Shown: positions 45,846-57,540 of the stretch, in pieces
Layout of the letters: each line of letters begins with the position of its first letter
How positions within the stretch are numbered: the first letter of the stretch is position 1
NCBI GenBank assembly: GCA_013397075.1
Contig: VWZS01004810.1
Coordinates: 1,316,561 to 1,380,560, forward strand
DNA from: Rhabdornis inornatus
Lineage: Eukaryota; Chordata; Aves; Passeriformes; Rhabdornithidae
Direction of reading: 5' to 3'
Length of the DNA: 64,000 nucleotides
Position numbers and translations under genes: made by a program
Notes under the pieces: model-generated
What the model was told of the DNA's origin: nothing
Database searches by the model: none
The model's input: the letters and a program-made list of their open reading frames with translations, nothing else

Positions 45846-48800
45846 GTCCCTGGGCCCTGAGACATTCTGCCAGACAGGGGAAGGGCTGATGGGAAGGTGA
45901 TGACACACAGCGAATATCCATCTTGTGTTCACTTCAGGCAAGAAATTATGCTTAGTGGAATGTGTTGGCAGCTTGGGGATGTTATATTGGCTTTTTGTTA
46001 TGCTTTTCTTTTTCTCTCTTCTCTTTTCAGTCAGTGGATGAGCAGGAGGGTCTATGGGCCACCTCCCTCCCTGCTGGTATTGCTAATTTTATTTTCAAAC
46101 ATGATTTTGCACCAACCAATTGCTGTAGTGTTGTGGTGAGGGAGGTTTTTGGGCTTCCTTTATTTTCCAGTCTTCCTGCAAGTCAGAAAAAATCAAATCT
46201 AGTGCCTATGATGGTCGTGGCTCTTACAAAAATGGAACACAGCTCCGTGTTTCTGACAAAGCACATTGTTCTCTCTTGCAGCAGGGACATCTCAGTCTAT
46301 TTTCAGCCTCCCTCTTCTGCTCCCCTCCTTCCTCATCCACTCCAATGGCCAAGTTCACCTCCAGAGTTGTTTTCTCTTCTAACTCTTTCTTTCCACTGAA
46401 GTGTCTTCATTTACAGTATGTGCAGACACTGCTACGCCAGTCTGGACAACTGGCCTGATCATCAGAGCAAAGCTCCCAGCTCCTCAGCTCTGAAAAACGT
46501 GGGAATGACATGTGTTCATCCAAACAGCTGCCCTGGTGACACACCAGATCCATCAGGTTGGTTTAGAACTGCAACAAAAAGAAAGAAGGAGCATGAGCCC
46601 AGATCTCTGCTGCCTGCTCACCTCCTAAAGCACACTGGCATTTGGGCCATCTTTAAGCACCTCGACAAGATTTTGTCTCAATTCTTGGCTGGATTTGAGA
46701 ACTCTGTGAGTGAGAAATGCAGTTGCCTCGTTCAATTTTATATGGGCAAGTAAGTGCATGCATGTACTCACACAAAATTCAGATACTTAACCTCTGAATG
46801 AGGAGAAGAAAAGCAGTAGTGTCCTTGTGAGACACTCCTGACTGTACAGCAGCATAACTTGAGTGGTTACTGAAATAACAATTTATTTTGGAGGGTTTGT
46901 ATACAAACAAAAAGAATCTGTGCTTAGAATAAATTATTTCCTTTCACGGGTTAAGTCACAAAGTTTCTGGAAGCAAAGAGTTGTCAGCTGCAGAAACTGG
47001 CAAATAGATCTGAATAACATATGAAATATGGAGAACTTTGTGATCTCTTCAGACAATATGTGGATATGCATCAGTATGCCATGTTCTTTGAATAAATTAT
47101 TCCTTTTAAATTATTCACTCAGTTCTAGTGATTGTTAAGATGAGGGGATTTTGACATGAAGTGCTAACTAGTGAGATTAAAAGAAAAAAAAAGCTGTATA
47201 CTTCTTTTTTTTTTTTAATCTTCTAGCATTTTCTACCTGCATTAGCATCACTTTTTCTTTTTCAGATAACTTCTTCTTTAAACTTGCCTCTCTTCCTCTT
47301 CTTTCTGTCCACCCCTTTCTTCCTCTTTCTTGGCAGCAATGCCTGAAGACAAAACAATTTCTCTGAAGGAGATCCTTTAAGGCTATGAGGGGATTAGGCC
47401 TTGGAGCAGAGATCTTGTTTGGATCAGCTGAGGAACTCACAGGAGCCCTGTTAAAGGCCTATTAAAATTCCATGTAATACCTCAGTAAGTAACATGTGAA
47501 TCCCCAGCTCATCTTTGGGAATTAGAGTGTGCAGAGCTTCCCTGGCTGCTGGCAGGAAGGTTAGGCAGACCCAGGGCTCATTTGTTTGAGGAACAGGACA
47601 TCATCTGAGTGTTTCCTACACCTCCAAGAAAAGGCTGGAGTGAAATATTGCAGAGGGAAATTGTTCTTGGGCTGAGGGACCTGACTGATGGTCACCCAAG
47701 GGTGGCAACTGACCACTGACCACTGCCATTCCATGGGTGGCACCCAGGTACAGGAGACATGGGCATCTCAAAGGAAGGCTTGGAAGATGAGGTTTAATTC
47801 AGATAGCTTTAATCAGAAGCTCTCTGTAGTATAAATTCAGCAGAGCATCTCAGAACGAGCTGAAATTGCTCTCAGCGGGTTGGTATCTGCCTTGAGATCT
47901 CCTAATTCTGCTCAGACAGGAGACATGATAAGAATAGACTTTTTCTCTGCTCTGCAGATGTTTTGTTTTTTTTTTTTCTGCTTGGATTTGAGATCTGAAA
48001 GTCTTTCCTTTTCTTCAGTTTCTTGTTATTTTCAAAGTTAAAAAAATTAGGGACAGCTTTCAAAATGTGCCTGGGTAAACACAATATTTATATATTCTTA
48101 TAAAGTTATATTCTGGTGATCACCCAGCACAGCATCAAGCTTTGGGGGTACTCTTATGCTGCCAAAAAAATTATTTTCTCAACTCTACAGCAAACTGCCA
48201 GAGCCTGAGGGGGGCAAAGGAAAGGAAAGGTGGGGCAAAATGTGAATTTGGAAAGAAATAGTCTTTGGTGTCTCAGAAATTAGAAGCAGCTGATCAAAAG
48301 TAGAAGCCCATGCTTGGTGCAAGGCTGGCACTTCCACCTTGGCATCCACTTCCAACTGAGCCCTTTGGAACTCCAAATTTCTCTCTTTTCCTGTGGCATG
48401 GCCAAGGCTGCCTTTCCCAGACGTGCTTCAACACCCAGCGCTGCCAGCACTGACCTGTCCATGGGGCAGCTTGTACCTCCTGTCACTCACTCATTAGTCT
48501 TGGCTTAGGCTGAAACCTTTTGTGGGCATTTCCTTTTTAAAGAGGATCCCAGAGCTTTTTACTAATCTTTATCGATTAAGCATCAAAACCTTCATCTGAT
48601 GTAGATAAGTTTAATGCTATTATCTAGATTTTACGAGGCAGATTTTATTGAAGACAAGAAGAAGGTAACCCACTTGGGCAAGGTCAGACATCAACGTGCG
48701 GTTGGACAGGAATCAGAGCTGGGCTTAGGTGGAGACACCCTGAGCTCCTCACACATTGTATTTGTGATTGTTTTGCCTTTGGATTATTTCAGGCGATGTT

Positions 48801-49109
48801 ATGGATTTTTCCAGCAGAACACCGAGGGTGATATGACCTCAGAGCACCGGTGGTGTGTCAGCCATGGATTCCATGGACCTGGTCTCCTCCACTTCCTCCA
48901 AGGCGGGTCCTCAGCTGCACCGAGGAATCAAACTGTCTGGGAGATGCTGGGAGAAAATTCAACACTGGCTGGGCAGCTGCTCGAGAGCCACGCGGAGCTA
49001 CTGTGGGGCTGGGTATGGCGCTGTGTAAATGTTACGGATATGGACACCCACAGAAAGAACCCTGTGGCCTTTTTCCCCCGGTAAAGCCTTGCCTAGGGGC
49101 TGCAGCCCC
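45846..49109. other. Unique sequence, no gene recognised
   Basis: No supported gene. A splice-flanked open stretch at 46031-46135 is treated among the findings. T-runs at 47203-47217 and 47965-47979 are simple. The block near 48555-48660, with tttatcgattaagc and ttttacgaggc, is AT-rich but keeps CpGs. Confidence 0.45.
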
Positions 49110-49235
49110 TCTGCCGTGCTGGCAGGAAGGAGCGGAGCAGCGGGAGCCGTGCCCGTGTGCGGAGCCGCAGCCGCGGATCGCACCTGCCCCCGTGAGCCCA
49201 GGGACGGCATCGCCCGGCCCGCAGCATCCCGCAGC
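49110..49235. promoter_or_regulatory. Small CpG-island-like patch
   Basis: At least 14 CpGs occur within about 110 bp (for example agcggagcagcggg, gccgcagccgcgg, atcgcacc, cgcccggcccg), by far the densest CpG patch in the window. It runs straight into the 10-bp tandem array, whose G-type units add further CpGs. CpG-dense patches in birds often mark promoters or unmethylated regulatory DNA. No TATA box, initiator or first exon is obvious, so promoter activity is inferred, and the patch is short for a classical island. Confidence 0.45.
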
Positions 49236-49560
49236 ATCCCGCAGCATCCCACAGCATCCCGCAGCATCCCACAGCATCCCGCAGCATCCCGCAGCATCCC
49301 ACAGCATCCCACAGCATCCCACAGCATCCCACAGCATCCCACAGCATCCCGCAACACCCTGCAGCATCCCCCAGCATCCCACAGCATCCCGCAGCATCCC
49401 ACAGCGTCCCACAGCATCCCACAGCATCCCGCAGCATCCCACAGCGTCCCACAGCATCCCACAGCATCCCACGGCATCCCGCAGCATCCCGCAGCATCCC
49501 CCAGTATCCCACAGCACCCTGCAGCATTCCCCAGCATCCCCCAGTATCCCACAGCATCCT
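49221..49560. repeat. 10-bp minisatellite, 34 units
   Basis: The unit (g/a)cagcatccc repeats with exact 10-bp phase from 49221 to 49560. By my count 13 units start with G, 17 with A and 4 with C. A few carry internal changes (cagcgtccc, caacaccct, cggcatccc). Because the unit ends in CCC, a G start creates CpG and an A start is the expected CpG-to-CpA decay product. As 10 is not a multiple of three, the array opens long frames on both strands; these are not genes. GGG recurs every 10 bp on the minus strand with 7-base loops, within G-quadruplex rules. Confidence 0.97.
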
Positions 49561-50011
49561 GCCTCCCTCTTTCCTCCCTCCTTCCTCCAGCCTTCCTCCC
49601 TCCTTCTGCACTCTTAAACACAGCCCTTTGTGGCAGAGCTTTAAAAGATTCTCCTTTTCTTCCCACCCTGGCAGTTCTGGTGGCCAGCTCTGGGTGCAGC
49701 CCTGTCAGGCAGAGGGCAGAAGGTTCAGCGTTTTCCATCTCCACCACCCCGTGCATCCCTGCCCTGCTGTGGTGTCCTCACCAGGCCATGCAGAGACAAT
49801 GATTTTCCATTTTTTGATTCTTTCTGCTTTGCTCTTGGCTGAGCATGGTGCCAAACACACAGTATTAATAGTTTAAATTAAGCTTGTATTTGGAAAATGT
49901 TTTGGGATCCCTTGTAATAGTCATGGGATAAAATGAGTAATTATTTAGGCAAAGTCTGTAAGAAACTGTGTGGCCTCTGAATGAGCTCCTGTCACCTAAG
50001 CCTCATACTGA

Positions 50012-50360
50012 TCACAGAATCATTGAATCATTTGGATTGGAAAGGACCTCAAAGCCCATCTCATCCCCCCCCTGCCATGGGCAGGGACCCCTTCCACTGT
50101 CCCAGGCTGCTCCAAGCCCCAATGTCCAGCCTGGCCTTGGGCACTGTCAGGGATCCAGGGGCAGCCACAGCTGCTCTGGGGACCCTGTGCCAGGGCCTCA
50201 GCACCCTCACAGGGAACAATTCCTTCCCAATATTTAATCTAAATCTACTCTCCCTCAGCTGAAAGCCATTCCTCCTTGTCCTTGTCCTGTCACTCCATGC
50301 CATTGTAAAATGTCCCTCTCCAGCCCATTAGATACTGGAAGTTATCCACCTTGGTCTCCT
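50012..50360 (-). mobile_element. CR1 LINE 3' fragment, minus orientation
   Basis: Reverse-complement CR1 3' end of the passerine-like type: 'cacagaatcattgaatcatt', 'tggattggaaaggacctcaa', 'cctgccatgggcagggaccc', 'ccccaatgtccagcctggcc', 'gggatccaggggcagccaca', 'accctcacagggaacaattc' and 'cttgtcctgtcactccatgc'. It is among the least diverged copies in the window. The 5'-truncated end is fuzzy (50330-50400). Non-coding. Confidence 0.9.
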
Positions 50361-50937
50361 CTGGTTTTCCCATTTCTGTGGAAGCCTGGCCATGTCTCAT
50401 CCCTGACTCACTTTTTTTCATTACTTTATTCTCCCTCCACTAACTTCCAAGAAAACTTCTGAGATATTTTCTCCCCTATCCCCATCTAGTGTGAATAGTT
50501 AATTTGCTAATGTCTGTATATCAGGGAGAGATCCCAGTGTGTGCCAGCTCCCAGGAAGTCAGCAGGTAAAGCTTTACTGGGGTGGCATCCTTCAGGAACC
50601 AGCCATTGTGCCTGACACCTCACTGCTGCCTGGATTACTGCACACCACGTTGTACATTTTGATGAAGCAAATGATGCAGCATTCTGCCCTGGCAGATCAT
50701 CCGATCCAGGGAAAAAACTGAATGGGTATGATAAAACCAGTGATTTAATAGGATGTCTGCCCTGCTGTTCTCCAGTTTGGGGGATTCATCTAAGTGAGGA
50801 GCAGATGGGATCTCCAGGGGGAAATTCTAGTCTTGCATTACTGAAACCAATGTAAATTTAGTACTGTATTTCTAAAGTGTTGTTGGAAAGCGGCCAGGAG
50901 TCTGAAATCTATCCAAGGTTTTCACCTCTCTGATTCT

Positions 50938-51000
50938 GATATATAGATATATATTTATACATATAACTGTATATAAAGTAAGTTATATATACACACATTT
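50938..51000. repeat. (AT)n-rich imperfect microsatellite
   Basis: Imperfect TA/ATAC-rich run of about 60 bp. It is a likely site of DNA flexibility and length variation; nothing else is visible. Confidence 0.85.
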
Positions 51001-52060
51001 ACTTATTCATATGTTGTTCATGGGTGGGAATATGGGTTATCATTCTCATGTGTTTGTGGTTCATCTTGCTTTAAATGATGCCTGACTCTCCATTTTACCC
51101 TTTTTGAAATTAGAGAGAACATCAAAGTCTTGACCAACTGCAACTACCAAGGAAATGCTTCCACGGCTCCCAAGAACAGGCTCTGGCAATGCTGTTGTAG
51201 CAGCCAAATTTTAATTCGTACCAGCCAAGTTTTAACCTTCCAAGTCCCCAAATCCCTCACATAATCAAAATGGATAGTGACATTTGTCACTCTTTTGTGC
51301 TTAGCTGCCCAACAAAGTGTTGCTCCCAGCTACTGGATCATCATCCCTCCTCTGCCCCTTGAAGACGGCTGCTCATAAAAAACACTTTTCTTCTTCCCTG
51401 TCCACATTGTACATTTTATCCAGCTCCTGAAGGAAGGGAGGAATGCTGTAAACAGAGAATCTTCTCTAGAGTTTTTAGGTTTGCACCCAGCCCGTGGGAC
51501 AGTGCTGATTTTCATTAAAACCCTCTCAGGTCATCCTAGAGGTAGCAGCTTTCCTCTGGCATGCTCTGCATCCTGTCCCTCAAGCTCCCTTCCCAGCGGT
51601 GCACTGAATGATGTGAGAGTACCAGAGCCAAGAGAAATCTTGGCCCCATCCTATCTAATCTGGTCAACAGAGCAAGAGTGATAGAAATCCGCAAACCCTG
51701 CCAGGAAAAAGGTTTTCTTTGGCTGATGCTGACGTTTGGCATGATATGTATCTGTGATTAAAAAAAATAATCAACACAAATGTCCCTTGAAAATCAAAAC
51801 GAAGACTGGATGATATAAAAACAGGGGCTGACATGAAAATAGTCTCCTTTAGCAATGGGTGTCAGGTCAGCAGACTCTATTGATTTTGGGAAAAGCCCGA
51901 GGGTGGAAGGACTTTGTGTCACTGCATGCCACTCCCATTCTTGTTGTAAGGATCCCGCACAGCACCAGCACCCTCAAAGCAACAGGGGCCTTTCAACCAG
52001 CCCTGGCAAACAGGATTTATAACAGCTGTGGTGCTCTTTTGTTGGCTTTTCCCACAGGTA

Positions 52061-52510
52061 AGAATCACAGGATGGGCTGGGCTGGAAGGGATCAGACTGG
52101 CTCATCTGGTCCCACCTCCCTGCTCCAGAGGAGCCATCCCAGTGCACATGGCACAGGAGTGTGTCCAGAGGGTTCTGGAATATCCCCAGGGAGGGAGATT
52201 CCACAGCCTCTCTGGACAATCTGTTCCAGGGCTCAGGCACTGCACAGGGAAGAAGTTCCTCATGTTCAGGTGGAACTTGCTGGGCATCAGTTCCTGCCTG
52301 TTCCTCTTGTGCCATGGCTGGGCCCCACAGAGCAGAGCCTCAGCCACGCTCTTGGCACCCACTTTCAGTATTTATTTTCAATATTTATACTCATTAATGG
52401 GGTCCCCTCTCAGTTGTCTCTTCTCAAGGCTGAAAAGCCCCAGCTCTTTCAGCCTTTCCTCATAAGAGGTGTTTCAGTCTTCCTAGCCCTCCATAAGATG
52501 AAGCCTCCTA
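52061..52510 (-). mobile_element. CR1 LINE 3' fragment, minus orientation
   Basis: About 450 bp. From its 3' end at the left: 'agaatcacaggatgggctgg', 'gctggaagggatcagactgg', 'ctgctccagaggagccatcc', 'gaagaagttcctcatgttca', 'ggtggaacttgctgggcatc', 'ttgtgccatggctgggcccc', then the body segment 'ctcaaggctgaaaagcccca' and 'gctctttcagcctttcctca'. It is the same subfamily as the plus-strand copy at 8550-8900. The 228-codon plus-strand frame across it is antisense to the element and has no coding meaning. Confidence 0.9.
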
Positions 52511-55250
52511 TGTCTTTTCAGCTGAGGTTACTACAGAAGTGTTAAATGTGATGTGATCACAAATTTGCCAATGCGCAAGTGAGATGCAGTGATCTGGATA
52601 GGGAAATGAAAAATCAGCATTTTTCCAACCCCCTTCAAAACCCTTCTTTAGATGCTATTCTTCAGCTCAGCTTAAATGACACTAAGGAGTTAAATTTGGC
52701 TTCTTGCTTTGTCCCACCTTTCATCTTGTAACTTTTAATGAAAGTCCTCAAATTTTTTAGGAAATCAATGTATCCCTATTAAACATCTTGGTTTCAATAA
52801 ATCAGCATTTTCCAATAGAAAATCTGTCTGCCTATTCTTATTTTATTTTTGATCAGTGTTATATTTCAGAGAAATGTATATTGCAGGGCAGCCTCAGAAA
52901 CAGGTGAATTACTGTGCTGGCTCAGATCCGTAGTTCGATTAGATTCATATTTTGCATCTGACAGTGCAGCAGAGAGGTCATTCAGAATCCATCACCAGAA
53001 GCACAGGATGGAGTTTCCTTCTCTGGGTGAATTTCCTTCCCAGCCTGTTCTTCACAGCTGTGATGCAGCTGAAGCTTCATGAGCAGTCTCCATGATCCTG
53101 GTCTGAGTGATTTCCCACATTTCCTTCCTTTGGAGAGCCATTCCCATTCCTTAACTTCTCTATTTAAATCTAATTCTCCCAACAACTTCTGAGGTGCCAT
53201 GGATTTACCCCCACGTGTGTTGAGTGCCATGCATGGGCGTGCTGGGCTCCCCAGGGACCCCAACTCCATGGATAACCTTTCCTTCCCTGCTTCCCTGGGA
53301 CTGCCATGACCTTTCCTTTCCTACAGGGAGGAGACAAAAAGGCAGCCTCCTCCCCTTGGATCGAGCTGCTGGCTCGTTCAGCAGATGTCTGGTTGTGTGC
53401 CACTGAGAAAATGTCACTGCCTGCCGCCAGCTCCAAGCAGGTGATTAATGCCAGATTGAGGATTTTTCTCAGCTACGTTCGGGTCCTTCTGTTCACTGCT
53501 GCTCGGTGACATGACAGCCTGGCCCTTGTGCCACTGGAGACAAGAGGAAAGCCTGGCACACGATGGAAGCAGGTCTGACACGGGCAGGATGAAGGTCTTA
53601 GCAGAGCCTGGTGAGTTGGAGATGGATGGACGGTTCATCCAGGGCAGTTCCTGCAGCCGTGGCTCCAGTGAGGGCTCATGGACACCACCCTTACTCCGCT
53701 TGCTTTGCCTCATCAGCTACAAATTGGTCATTAGAAAAATGGTGCTAATTATCTGTCCTCGCCCCCCAGAACAGGTGTTTGAGCAGGTGCTACAGAGTTC
53801 CCAAACCATTTAGGATGGAGATGGTGCAGGATGCCAGTGGTGGCTGGAGTGTCAGGTGCGAGAAAGCCTTCGAGGGGAGGGGAACAAAGTGTTCTTGGAG
53901 AGGTTTGATTTTTATCCTGTTAGGAGAGAGAAATGGAGAGGGAAAGGTGAGAGATGAGGGAGGAGTGAGCATGAGAAAGTGGTGCCCTCTTGAACCAAAA
54001 GATATCACAGGAAGCCTTTGTGGGATCCTAGGGAAATCTCAGGCTTGTGCAGACCCTCACAATAGGGTGATTGCCTCAAATTTGTCCTTTCAGGGAGTTT
54101 CTTTTCAGCCTAAAAGGGTCAAACATGACAGAGTGATGTCTTCTGATAGGAGCAAAAAGATTCTTCCATCCCTTTAGAGGCTTTAAAAACCAATGCTTGT
54201 TCTAAAATACAGTTTTTAAGCAAGCAAACAGAAGAACTCAGTACCCTGACAATCATCTCAAGCACATTCTCAGCTTTTTTTCAAGTGTTGGGGGTGAAAT
54301 AAGGAAAAAATCAGCACCTGACTTTCTCTCCTCCCTTTTCCCAGCTCCTCAGTATATTTAATTTTGCTCCACATCCTCCCCATGCTCAGTCTGATTGCCT
54401 TCCCTGCACATGCAAGGCTGTTCCTTCAATCTGGCAGTTCCTTTTTGCAAATTGAAGAGTTCCAGACTTGCTGGTACTGCTGGTTTCTATATTTTTAAAT
54501 CTCGTGACTGAAATGAGAGAAAAGAAAATCAAGACTTTGGCCAGGTTCCCAGCTCTGTCACTTTCTGACCTTGAGCCAATCACATGAACTTCTAATGTCA
54601 ATATTCCCATCTGTTAAGCCTCACAAATGAATTGTAAAGCAAAATTAATAAATTGTATTGGGATATCTACACTTACAGTCAGGAGCATTTCTTCCATGAG
54701 TAATCCCATCGACTTGAGTGCAGTCACATTGAGCAAAGAATTACTCATCAGGAGCATGGGGCTAAGAAACCAACCTTTAACATTTGTGAAAAGCTTGGGG
54801 ATTTTTGTGGAAGCAGCTGAAGAAAGAGAAAACCTATGTGATCCAGGCTGCAAATACGCAGGAATTCTTCCCCCATTCGTGTCAGAAGACAAGAGCCACT
54901 GTTGTTCCTGACTCTCTTGCACACTGTCCTTGCTCAAAGGAGTTTTTAAGACTTTTCCCGTGTCAGATTAAAACTCTGGAGGAGGGACAGGTGGTGGAAT
55001 TGGGAAACCCACGGAGAAGGGCTGTGCAACAACACATCTGAGATCTGATTTCTAACTCTGTTGGGCACTGGGGTCTCTGACAGGCTTTAAAATACTTTAA
55101 ATCTCATGGCTGATCAGATAATTCTAAAAGTTCACATCAGAAGTGCTCCTTCATGGGTACAAATCCCTCAGGACAACATCTCCTGTTAAAGTGGTGTTCT
55201 GGAGCACATAGGGGAGGTTTGGACCAGAGTTAGAAGGTGGGGAAGTTATT
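52511..55250. other. Unique sequence, no gene recognised
   Basis: Mixed-composition sequence without a recognisable gene, RNA or repeat. Overlapping open frames on both strands at 52849-54177 lack domains. Confidence 0.5.
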
Positions 55251-55535
55251 TGGGTTATAGGATTTATATGGGTTATATGGGATTTGTGGGTTATACAGGC
55301 TGTAGAGGTTATTTGGGTTATATGGGCTATAGGGGTTATATGGACTGTAGAGGTTATGTGGTTTATATGGATTATTTGGGTTATATGAGTTATTTGCGTT
55401 ATAAGGGTTATGTAGACTACAGGGGTTATTTGGATTATGTGGGATAAATGGGCTAAAGGGGTTATAGGGGTTATATGGGTTATTTGTGTTACAAGGGTTA
55501 TAGAGGCTGTAAGGGTTCTTTTGGGTTACATGGAT
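55251..55535. repeat. 9-bp minisatellite, about 31 units
   Basis: Degenerate units of consensus GGGTTATAT (also GGGTTATTT, GGGTTATAG, AGGCTGTAG) keep a strict 9-bp phase throughout. Because 9 bp is three codons, one plus frame reads as Gly-Tyr-x repeats and a minus frame as Asn-Pro-Tyr repeats for about 100 codons. With no splice context, composition match or start signal, these are repeat artefacts. The GGGTTA hexamer inside the unit equals the telomeric hexamer in rotation, but the spacing is 9 bp and not 6. Confidence 0.93.
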
Positions 55536-56102
55536 TATGTGCATCTCTGCCCCCTGCGTGAACTACAGTGCATGAACTACAGGTCAATTTTGGCTCTATT
55601 CAGAAGTGCAGTTTAGGGTACTTCATCTCTTCAAATCACCTGGACAATTTCCTTCCCAATTTCCCTGCTATCCCAAGTCTTCTTACCTGAATGTGTCCTC
55701 TCCAAAGAAAGCACTGTCCAGTTTCCATGCTGTGGGTGCAGAAGTAACAAAATGAGAAGAGACTTTATGTACCCACTGTTCTGAGGTTTCAGGTTGTCAC
55801 TGCTGCCTGTGCTTTCTTCCTCAGAGAAATTCAGGAAACTCTTGCTGTTCTTTGCCTCCAAGCTAGCAAGCAGCTGGAAATGGCACAGGTTAGTTATGTT
55901 TAAAAAGAAAAATAGTTTTCTTTTATTTACTCTGTTTTCTTCTTAATTTGCTCAAGTGACCTTTTCTCCATTTAATGTTGAAAAGGACAACCAGAGCAGC
56001 TGATTGACCTGAATATCTTTATTCTTGAGCTATTGAACCCCGGTGATCACTCACACGCAGTTCAGATGACTTCTCTGGGATCTCAGCCTATTTGCTTTTA
56101 CA

Positions 56103-56170
56103 TAAACAAAATAAAAAAAATAATAATAACAAAATCAAACAACAACAACAACAAAAATGCAAGCAAAAAC
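56103..56170. repeat. (AAT)n / (AAC)n microsatellite
   Basis: An A-rich run with (AAT)n passing into (AAC)n, then A/C/G-rich sequence. Simple sequence only. Confidence 0.9.
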
Positions 56171-56929
56171 AAGAGTGCTTTTTAATTCTTTACCTTTTCT
56201 TTCTTTTGTACTTTCACCATTTGGATGCCATCACAAGAGGGTGACATGCTGGTGTTGACATTTTTCCTATGGATGACTAAACCTCTCCCCTTATCTGCAG
56301 AAATCCTTTATTTTCCTTACCTCCTTTGGCCCTTCTCTATTTCTACAACTCTTTCCTTACGTTGCTGCTTCCTTGTGATGATGTTTCCCAGGGCAAAAAC
56401 ATGCAGCTGCTGTTAGAAAACAAGGGAGGAAATGCAATATCTCTCCAAACAGCTTCACATTTCATCCAGCCCTTTGATGATCACTGTGCATTGAACACGT
56501 GTCTTGTGCTGGGCTCCCCACAGCAGCCAACATCTTCTTTCATCTCAGAGAGGATTCAGTTCATTTGGATGTGAACAATTCCAATTGCTCTTCCCAGAGC
56601 CTCTTGTTGTATGTGTAATCCTTAGCAGGAGGGGTTTTTTTGTCACTGCACAACACACTTGCATCCTTCTCTGAGGTCTCTTTTAAATAAATTTCTTGTC
56701 ATTTCCCCAGACCTAAGTGACCTAAAAGTAAGATGGAGGAGGGGGGAAATTTTGCTCTTTGAACAAACGTTGCCCTTTTTCTGCTGCATCCTCAGGCTCT
56801 TAAAACATCTCTTTAACAGTGCTTGTCCTGGGAGCAGCCCCTGGAGCACCTCCCACTATTAACCTCCTTCCATGCTGAGAATTGGCCTTTTTATTACAGC
56901 TCTTTGATTTTTATGTCATAGTTTGTTTT

Positions 56930-57540
56930 CAATCCATGAAAGAACTTTTACCTCTTACCTCAAGGTAACCCACTAAGCTTTCCTTAATAGCTCCTTGTGA
57001 GGGCTTCTCTCAAAAAATCTTTTGAATACCTAAATAATTCACCTCAGCTTGTCCAGTGACATCCATTACTTTTGTTAACATTTTGAAATGCACTGAAATT
57101 GTCATGGTGATTTACTGTGGCAGCCTCCATGCTGGTTTGTCCCAAGCATCTGGGGACATTGTAACTCTGTCTCCAATGGTTTTCCTCTTATCTTTTCTTC
57201 AATTGAAGCAACGTTTTCCAGCCTGTAATTCCTTCATCCCCTTTCCCACCTGTATTTAAGGATGGATACAACACTGGCCACTTTTCAGCCCTCTGGCATG
57301 AGTTCTGATTTTAATGAAAAAAGTGACAGGTTTTGTGCTAATAGCTCTACTTCTCTGCTCTCTCATTCCTTCTGAAGCTGTGTCTGGTCCCAGTGACCTA
57401 TAGAAAATTGATGGTCTCATCCAGGAGCCTTTACATGTGTGAGCAGGTCCATTAACCAGCTCAGCCCCCTCCAGCTTCAGAGAGCCCAGCTGCAGGAATG
57501 AGCCTCGGATCAGGGCTGCTCCCTCCATCTGTCACACTGA
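56930..57540 (-). mobile_element. Ancient CR1-family LINE fragment (RT region), minus
   Basis: Read left to right, this is the reverse complement of an old amniote CR1-type element in its reverse-transcriptase part: 'cactaagctttccttaatag', 'ctccttgtgagggcttctct', 'caaaaaatcttttgaatacc', 'ttttccagcctgtaattcct', 'aaggatggatacaacactgg', 'ccacttttcagccctctggc', 'gtgctaatagctctacttct' and 'tctggtcccagtgacctata'. It is rich in indels and stops, so it is long dead. Together with 22555-22745 it shows an old layer of LINE insertions beneath the younger CR1 3' fragments. Confidence 0.7.

Noticed and set aside
49029..49802. Long open frames (up to 257 codons) on both strands with His-Pro-Ala-Ala-Ser or Cys-Gly-Met-Leu repeats
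   Set aside because: They arise because the 10-bp tandem unit lacks stops in any frame. Several frames on both strands are open at once, which is a repeat signature and not a gene.
51859..52545. 228-codon plus-strand open frame
   Set aside because: Most of it lies antisense across a degraded CR1 3' fragment and has no recognisable domain.
55251..55535. Interstitial telomeric repeat
   Set aside because: GGGTTA words are present, but the period is 9 bp and not 6, and the units do not form TTAGGG runs.
55230..55544. Asn-Pro-Tyr-repeat frame resembling a repetitive structural protein
   Set aside because: It is a 9-bp minisatellite read in phase, with no splice sites, promoter or codon preference supporting translation.
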